From the NCBI RefSeq assembly GCF_019550795.1, contig NZ_CP080545.1, positions 4,932,001 through 4,996,000 of the forward strand: 64,000 nucleotides of DNA, in the 5' to 3' direction. The stretch is from Paenibacillus sp. sptzw28 (GTDB lineage Bacteria > Bacillota > Bacilli > Paenibacillales > Paenibacillaceae). Made by a program: the position numbers and the translations under genes. The notes beneath the pieces were generated by a model. The model ran no database searches, was not told where the DNA came from, and saw only the letters and a program-made list of their open reading frames with translations. Shown here in pieces: positions 59,922 through 64,000 of the stretch (the first letter of the stretch is position 1; each line of letters begins with the position of its first letter).

Positions 59922-60788
59922 TTAAGTTTTATTTACATAAGAAATCTCTTCAATAAAATCCGCGAGTGCGTCCTTCCAGGGTCTCATCGGACTAAAGCCG
60001 CCAAGCTCAAGCGCTTTATGCAGAAATACCGAATACGACGGCCGGCTGGCAGGACGAGGAAACTGGTCCGTTGATACAGGCTTCACTTCAACGCTGCGGC
60101 CCGATAATTCGAAGATCGCTTGTGCGAACTCGAACCATGAGCAGCTGCCCGAATTCGATACATGATAAGTGCCGTATTGCTCGGTCTTGATCAGCTCGGC
60201 GATACATTCCGCCAGATCCTTCGTATATGTCGGGCAGCCGACCTGATCACTCACAACCGATAGTGAGTCGCGTTCTTCCGCAAGCTTCAGCATGGTCTTC
60301 ACAAAGTTATTACCGTGCTTTCCATACACCCACGAGGTGCGAACAATAAAATACCGGGAATGAAACCGTTCGACGAACTGTTCACCGGCCAGCTTCGATT
60401 TTCCGTACACGTTAATGGGCATTGTCGGCTGAAACTCATCATACGGCTCTGTGCCCTGGCCATTGAATACATAGTCCGTGCTCACGTAAACGAGCTTGGC
60501 ACCCAGAGAATCGGCTACAACAGCCAGATTCCTGGAGCCGTAGCCGTTAACCACATACGCATCGTCGGGCTCGGTCTCCGCCAAGTCCACCTTTGTATAA
60601 GCAGCTGCATGTACGATAACATCAGGACTAAAAGCCGTTAACAGCTCTTTGGTCTGATCGAGCCGGGTAATATCCAGCTCCGTTCTGCCATACCCTTTCA
60701 CTTCATACCCTTGGGAAGCCAGGCAGTCGACCATGTCTCTGCCGAGCTGCCCATGTGCGCCGGTGACGACCGCCCTTAGTTTAGCCAT
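59922..60788 (-). CDS. rfbD: dTDP-4-dehydrorhamnose reductase
   Basis: ATG 60788 lies inside the end of rfbB (8-base overlap); 288 aa. NADPH motif GAHGQLGRDM, YVSTDYVFNGQ, the YxxxK pair in NVYGKSKLAGE, and RTSWVYG. Last step of dTDP-L-rhamnose synthesis. Start codon choice follows from the overlap and from the conserved beginning of the family. Confidence 0.95.
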   Translation of the reverse strand: MAKLRAVVTGAHGQLGRDMVDCLASQGYEVKGYGRTELDITRLDQTKELLTAFSPDVIVHAAAYTKVDLAETEPDDAYVVNGYGSRNLAVVADSLGAKLVYVSTDYVFNGQGTEPYDEFQPTMPINVYGKSKLAGEQFVERFHSRYFIVRTSWVYGKHGNNFVKTMLKLAEERDSLSVVSDQVGCPTYTKDLAECIAELIKTEQYGTYHVSNSGSCSWFEFAQAIFELSGRSVEVKPVSTDQFPRPASRPSYSVFLHKALELGGFSPMRPWKDALADFIEEISYVNKT

Positions 60789-61800
60789 AGAGCTTCTCAC
60801 CGTACTGCCGCTCATAATAGTTGGTATATGCGCCGTTCTTGATTCGTGTCCACCAGTCCTCGTTATCGAGATACCACTGAACGGTTTCCTTAATGCCCGT
60901 TTCAAACGTATATTTCGGCTGCCAGCCCAGCTCGTTTGTCAGCTTCGTCGGATCAATCGCATAACGGCGGTCATGACCTTTGCGGTCCTCGACATAACGG
61001 ATCAGATCCTCGGATTTGCCAAGCAGTCCAAGTATGAGCTTTACGATATCAATGTTGCGGCGTTCGTTATGTCCGCCGATGTTGTAGACTTCTCCAGGCT
61101 TCCCGTCATGAATCACAAGATCGATAGCGGAAGCGTGGTCCATCACATGAAGCCAATCCCTGACATTAAGGCCGTCCCCATAAACCGGCAGCTGCTTGCC
61201 CTCAAGCGCGTTCGTCACCATCAGAGGAATCAATTTCTCCGGAAAATGAAACGGTCCGTAGTTATTCGAGCACCGCGTAATATTAACGTTCATCCCGAAC
61301 GTCTCGAAATACGCTCTTGCGAGAAGATCGCCTCCCGCTTTGCTTGCGGAATATGGGCTGTTCGGCGCAAGCGGCGTGTCTTCCGTGAAGTACCCCGTTT
61401 CGCCAAGGGAACCGTAAACTTCATCGGTCGAGATCTGCACATACTTCTTAAGCTGGTTATCCTTCGCCGCATCGAGCAGCACCTGCGTACCAAGTACGTT
61501 TGTTTTTATGAAGATATCCGGCTCTGTTATGCTCCGGTCAACATGAGACTCTGCGGCAAAATTGACGATGATGTCAACATTAAACTGCTTGACCGTATCG
61601 TCCACCAGCTGCTTGTTGCAAATATCTCCCTTTATAAAATGGTAATTGCCATTGCGTTCTACAGAAGTCAAATTTTCCAAATTACCCGCGTAAGTTAGCT
61701 TGTCGAAGTTAACAATTTGATAATTGGGATATTTGTTCAACATATATTGAATAAAATTACTTCCAATAAAGCCCGCTCCACCAGTTACCAATATATTCAT
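60781..61800 (-). CDS. rfbB: dTDP-glucose 4,6-dehydratase
   Basis: A 339-aa short-chain dehydrogenase. NAD motif GGAGFIGSNF, FAAESHVDRSI, catalytic STDEVYGSLG with Thr-Asp-Glu, and YSASKAGGD with Tyr and Lys. Converts dTDP-glucose to the 4-keto-6-deoxy intermediate. It lies 12 bases after rfbC. Confidence 0.95.
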   Translation of the reverse strand: MNILVTGGAGFIGSNFIQYMLNKYPNYQIVNFDKLTYAGNLENLTSVERNGNYHFIKGDICNKQLVDDTVKQFNVDIIVNFAAESHVDRSITEPDIFIKTNVLGTQVLLDAAKDNQLKKYVQISTDEVYGSLGETGYFTEDTPLAPNSPYSASKAGGDLLARAYFETFGMNVNITRCSNNYGPFHFPEKLIPLMVTNALEGKQLPVYGDGLNVRDWLHVMDHASAIDLVIHDGKPGEVYNIGGHNERRNIDIVKLILGLLGKSEDLIRYVEDRKGHDRRYAIDPTKLTNELGWQPKYTFETGIKETVQWYLDNEDWWTRIKNGAYTNYYERQYGEKLYG

Positions 61801-61812
61801 ATTAGTTTGCTC

Positions 61813-62364
61813 CTATACCGTATAGTTGTTTTCGGCATCCCTCAGCAGCGGATGCACTTTATCTTTCTCGGACAACACGACGTTACCCATCGGCCAATCG
61901 ATTGCCAAATCAGGGTCCGACCACAGAATTCCGCGGTCATGATCCTTCGAATACAGCTCATCTACTTTATAAAGCACCTGCGTATGAGGGACTAAAGTAC
62001 AGAAACCGTGCGCGAAACCTTTGGGCACCAGAATCTGCCGTTTGTTGCTCTCGCTTATAATTACACCCACCCATTCTCCAAATGTCGGCGAATCTCTGCG
62101 GATGTCGACGACAACATCATAAATTGCACCGGCAATGGCTCGAACCATTTTCGTTTGAGCCTTGGGACTCAGCTGATAATGCAAGCCGCGCAGCGTACCG
62201 GCCTCCGCCGAGTAAGAATGGTTATCTTGAATAAAATCGTGCGTTATGCCTGCTTCATGAAACCGGGATTTATTATAGCTTTCCGTAAAGAAGCCCCGAT
62301 GGTCTCCGAATACGTCTGTTTCTATAATGAGAACGCCATCCAGCTTGGTTCGAATAATCTTCAC
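61813..62364 (-). CDS. rfbC: dTDP-4-dehydrorhamnose 3,5-epimerase
   Basis: A 183-aa cupin enzyme. Catalytic His in LRGLHYQLSP, Tyr and Asp in YKVDELYSKDHDRGILWSDP, and VPKGFAHGFCTL. Third enzyme of dTDP-L-rhamnose synthesis. The ATG is 21 bases after rfbA. Confidence 0.95.
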   Translation of the reverse strand: MKIIRTKLDGVLIIETDVFGDHRGFFTESYNKSRFHEAGITHDFIQDNHSYSAEAGTLRGLHYQLSPKAQTKMVRAIAGAIYDVVVDIRRDSPTFGEWVGVIISESNKRQILVPKGFAHGFCTLVPHTQVLYKVDELYSKDHDRGILWSDPDLAIDWPMGNVVLSEKDKVHPLLRDAENNYTV

Positions 62365-62385
62365 GTTATGGCTCCTTATCTGATC

Positions 62386-63138
62386 TTATTTCACAGCCGC
62401 AGGCTGTTTGCCGAACGACAGGTCGAAGTGCTGGTTGCGCACCAGCTCGTTAGCATGCGCCCAAGATTCGTGTGTTCCGGCATCCGTCCACCAGCCTGAG
62501 AGAATATCGTAGGTCAGATTTCCCGATTGAATATATGCATTATTAACATCAGTTATTTCAAGCTCGCCGCGACCGGACGGCTTCAATGTCTTGATAAAAT
62601 TGAAAACATTGGCGTCGTACATGTAAATACCCGTTACCGCATAAGCGCTTTTCGGCTCTTTCGGCTTCTCTTCAATGCCGACGATAAGGTTGCCCTGAAG
62701 CTCCGCAACTCCGTAACGCTCGGGATCGTGCACCTCTTGGAGCAAGATTTTTGCTCCCGTACCCTGCCGTTTGAAGTTCTCGACGTATGGTGTGAGATCA
62801 TCCGAGAATACGTTGTCGCCGAGAATAACAAGCATTGGCTCATCCTTCACAAAGCTTTGCGCCAAACCAAGAGCCTGCGCGATACCGCCGGCCTGGTCCT
62901 GCACTTTGTAGGAGAAACTCGCGCCGAATTCATGACCGCTTCCGAGCAGGTTAACGACGTCGCCCATATGGTCTCGTCCTGTGACAATCAGGATGTCGTC
63001 AATACCGGCAGCGATCAATTTGTGTATAGAATGATAGATCATCGGATATTTGCCAACCGGCAGCAAATGCTTGTTGGTCACCTTCGTTAATGGATATAAC
63101 CTCGAACCTGTTCCGCCTGCAAGAATAATTCCTTTCAT
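62386..63138 (-). CDS. rfbA: Glucose-1-phosphate thymidylyltransferase
   Basis: A 250-aa enzyme with the nucleotide signature LAGGTGSRLYPLTKVTNKHLLPV, LGDNVFSDD and GIEEKPKEPKS. It is of the short RmlA type (about 240-250 residues, RmlA-long lacks nothing catalytic here). It commits glucose-1-phosphate to dTDP-rhamnose. First of the four rfb genes, 30 bases after the flippase gene. Confidence 0.93.
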   Translation of the reverse strand: MKGIILAGGTGSRLYPLTKVTNKHLLPVGKYPMIYHSIHKLIAAGIDDILIVTGRDHMGDVVNLLGSGHEFGASFSYKVQDQAGGIAQALGLAQSFVKDEPMLVILGDNVFSDDLTPYVENFKRQGTGAKILLQEVHDPERYGVAELQGNLIVGIEEKPKEPKSAYAVTGIYMYDANVFNFIKTLKPSGRGELEITDVNNAYIQSGNLTYDILSGWWTDAGTHESWAHANELVRNQHFDLSFGKQPAAVK

Positions 63139-63168
63139 CTCTCTTCACTCCTAATTTTTTGAATTTTA

Positions 63169-64000
63169 TTATAAAGCATTAGCTTGGAGCACCTTTTTAG
63201 GTCTGGCGATAAAGGGCATTAATCTGAAGAAGTACACGAGAAGGGCATACGAGATGCAGCTCATCGCTAATGTAACGATAATCGGCGTGAAATAATTGAA
63301 CGTCATGACAAGCGCAGCAAACAGTAAGCTGACGAAAGCCATTCGGCCGACCCATCCGATCTCTATACTAAAAAACTGCAGCCGGTGAATCTTATACGAA
63401 TAACCAATCGTGATGATTAGCTCCGCAAGGACCGATGTTGCAGATGCAGCAATAATCCCAAAACGCGGTATGAGCAGAAAGTTAAGCGACATGTTAACCA
63501 CAGATGAGATGATGACCATTCGGAGAAACATTTTCTCCGAGTTATGGGAGATTAACAGATAACCCAGCACATAGTTGATGAAGCTGAAGAATATCCCTAT
63601 TATCAATATTTTAAAGCTGGCACTAGCACCCAGGTACTCCGCCCCGTAGAGCAAGCCGATGAGATGATAGGACGTTATGACTCCCCCGATCGAGATCGGA
63701 AGAGCGATGACGCACATCGTCTTCAACGAGGAATTAAACAATTCCTTCCTTCTCCCGTCGTTTGCTCCCGACAGGAGGGGGAATAGAACCGTGACGATAA
63801 TACTTGGAATCGCGACTAAAAGGATGGTTATTTTCAAGTTGGCATTGTATAGTCCGACCACTGCAGCGCTGTGATAGTGACTGACGATTAATGCGCCGGA
63901 GCTTGTATACACCTGAACAAGAATTGCCGAGAGAAATATTTTTCCGCTGTTTGTAAACAGCTTTATCTCATCCAGTGAAAAACGGGTGAAATTAAACATC
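63169..64000 (-). CDS. Polysaccharide flippase (Wzx/MATE-like), N-terminus outside the window
   Basis: At least 276 residues of a polytopic membrane protein. The frame stays open to the window edge, so the first 180-200 residues are missing; full-length members have about 470. Eight helices are seen, with GLYNANLKITILLVAIPSI and LGASASFKILIIGIFFSFIN typical of Polysacc_synt/Wzx proteins. It moves undecaprenyl-linked repeat units across the membrane. It heads the rfb-manC-ugd series in this window. Confidence 0.85.
   Translation of the reverse strand, partial: MFNFTRFSLDEIKLFTNSGKIFLSAILVQVYTSSGALIVSHYHSAAVVGLYNANLKITILLVAIPSIIVTVLFPLLSGANDGRRKELFNSSLKTMCVIALPISIGGVITSYHLIGLLYGAEYLGASASFKILIIGIFFSFINYVLGYLLISHNSEKMFLRMVIISSVVNMSLNFLLIPRFGIIAASATSVLAELIITIGYSYKIHRLQFFSIEIGWVGRMAFVSLLFAALVMTFNYFTPIIVTLAMSCISYALLVYFFRLMPFIARPKKVLQANAL

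Overview
The window reads as a chromosomal segment of a spore-forming, low-to-mid-GC Gram-positive bacterium of the Paenibacillaceae (Paenibacillus or a close relative). Reasons: YyaC-type sporulation protein, YesM/YesN two-component pair beside a carbohydrate ABC transporter, DUF1128, YtxH, YflT-like and DUF6483 proteins, strong AAGGAGG-type ribosome binding sites with frequent GTG and TTG starts, and two lasso peptide loci of the paeninodin type. No rRNA, tRNA, CRISPR array, transposase or prophage gene was recognised.

Layout. 1-7960: a cupredoxin fragment, a small unknown gene, an O-antigen-ligase-like membrane protein, then a cyclic-di-GMP block on the minus strand: two GGDEF proteins, an HD-GYP protein with an altered HD pair, a c-di-GMP-I riboswitch with a terminator, and a PilZ receptor. 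8086-12395: methyltransferase, DUF6483, alpha/beta hydrolase, YyaC, DUF1128 and an unknown gene. 12763-17633: Leloir galactose operon galK-galE-galT with a divergent AraC regulator. 17839-21397: AI-2E family transporter, stress-type small genes, a five-copy tandem repeat, an asparaginase pseudogene and YtxH. 21527-31206: a polysaccharide utilisation locus with solute-binding lipoprotein, family 8 polysaccharide lyase, YesM/YesN and two permeases. 31666-38796: frameshifted acetyltransferase, FAD oxidoreductase, cardiolipin synthase, M23 peptidase plus bactofilin, an ABC-2 exporter and a small Cys-rich protein.

39003-64000: an exopolysaccharide region (two UDP-glucose dehydrogenases, PilZ, LCP ligase, Wzy-like ligase/polymerase, mannose-1-phosphate guanylyltransferase, the four dTDP-rhamnose genes, Wzx-like flippase) that encloses two lasso peptide operons. 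Neither precursor gene was long enough to be found by a simple ORF scan; I read them directly at 46022-46165 (47 aa) and 54894-55031 (45 aa), both minus strand. Each has a leader with a W-x-x-P-x-L motif and Thr at -2, a core with Asp9 for ring closure, and a C-terminal Ser that matches the neighbouring HPr-kinase-like lasso kinase.

How it works together. Operon 1 is sulfotransferase - cyclase C - precursor A - kinase K - protease B2. Operon 2 is C - A - K - recognition protein B1 - B2 - nucleotidyltransferase - ABC exporter. Only operon 2 has B1 and the exporter, so operon 1 probably borrows them in trans. The two operons share a 26-base promoter block (24 of 26 identical) and a stem-loop just after the precursor gene. 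The sulfotransferase overlapping the cyclase of operon 1 suggests a sulfated lasso peptide, which is the most novel prediction here. A palindrome TGATAC-N5-GTATCA recurs near the acetyltransferase, PilZ and LCP genes and may define an exopolysaccharide regulon.
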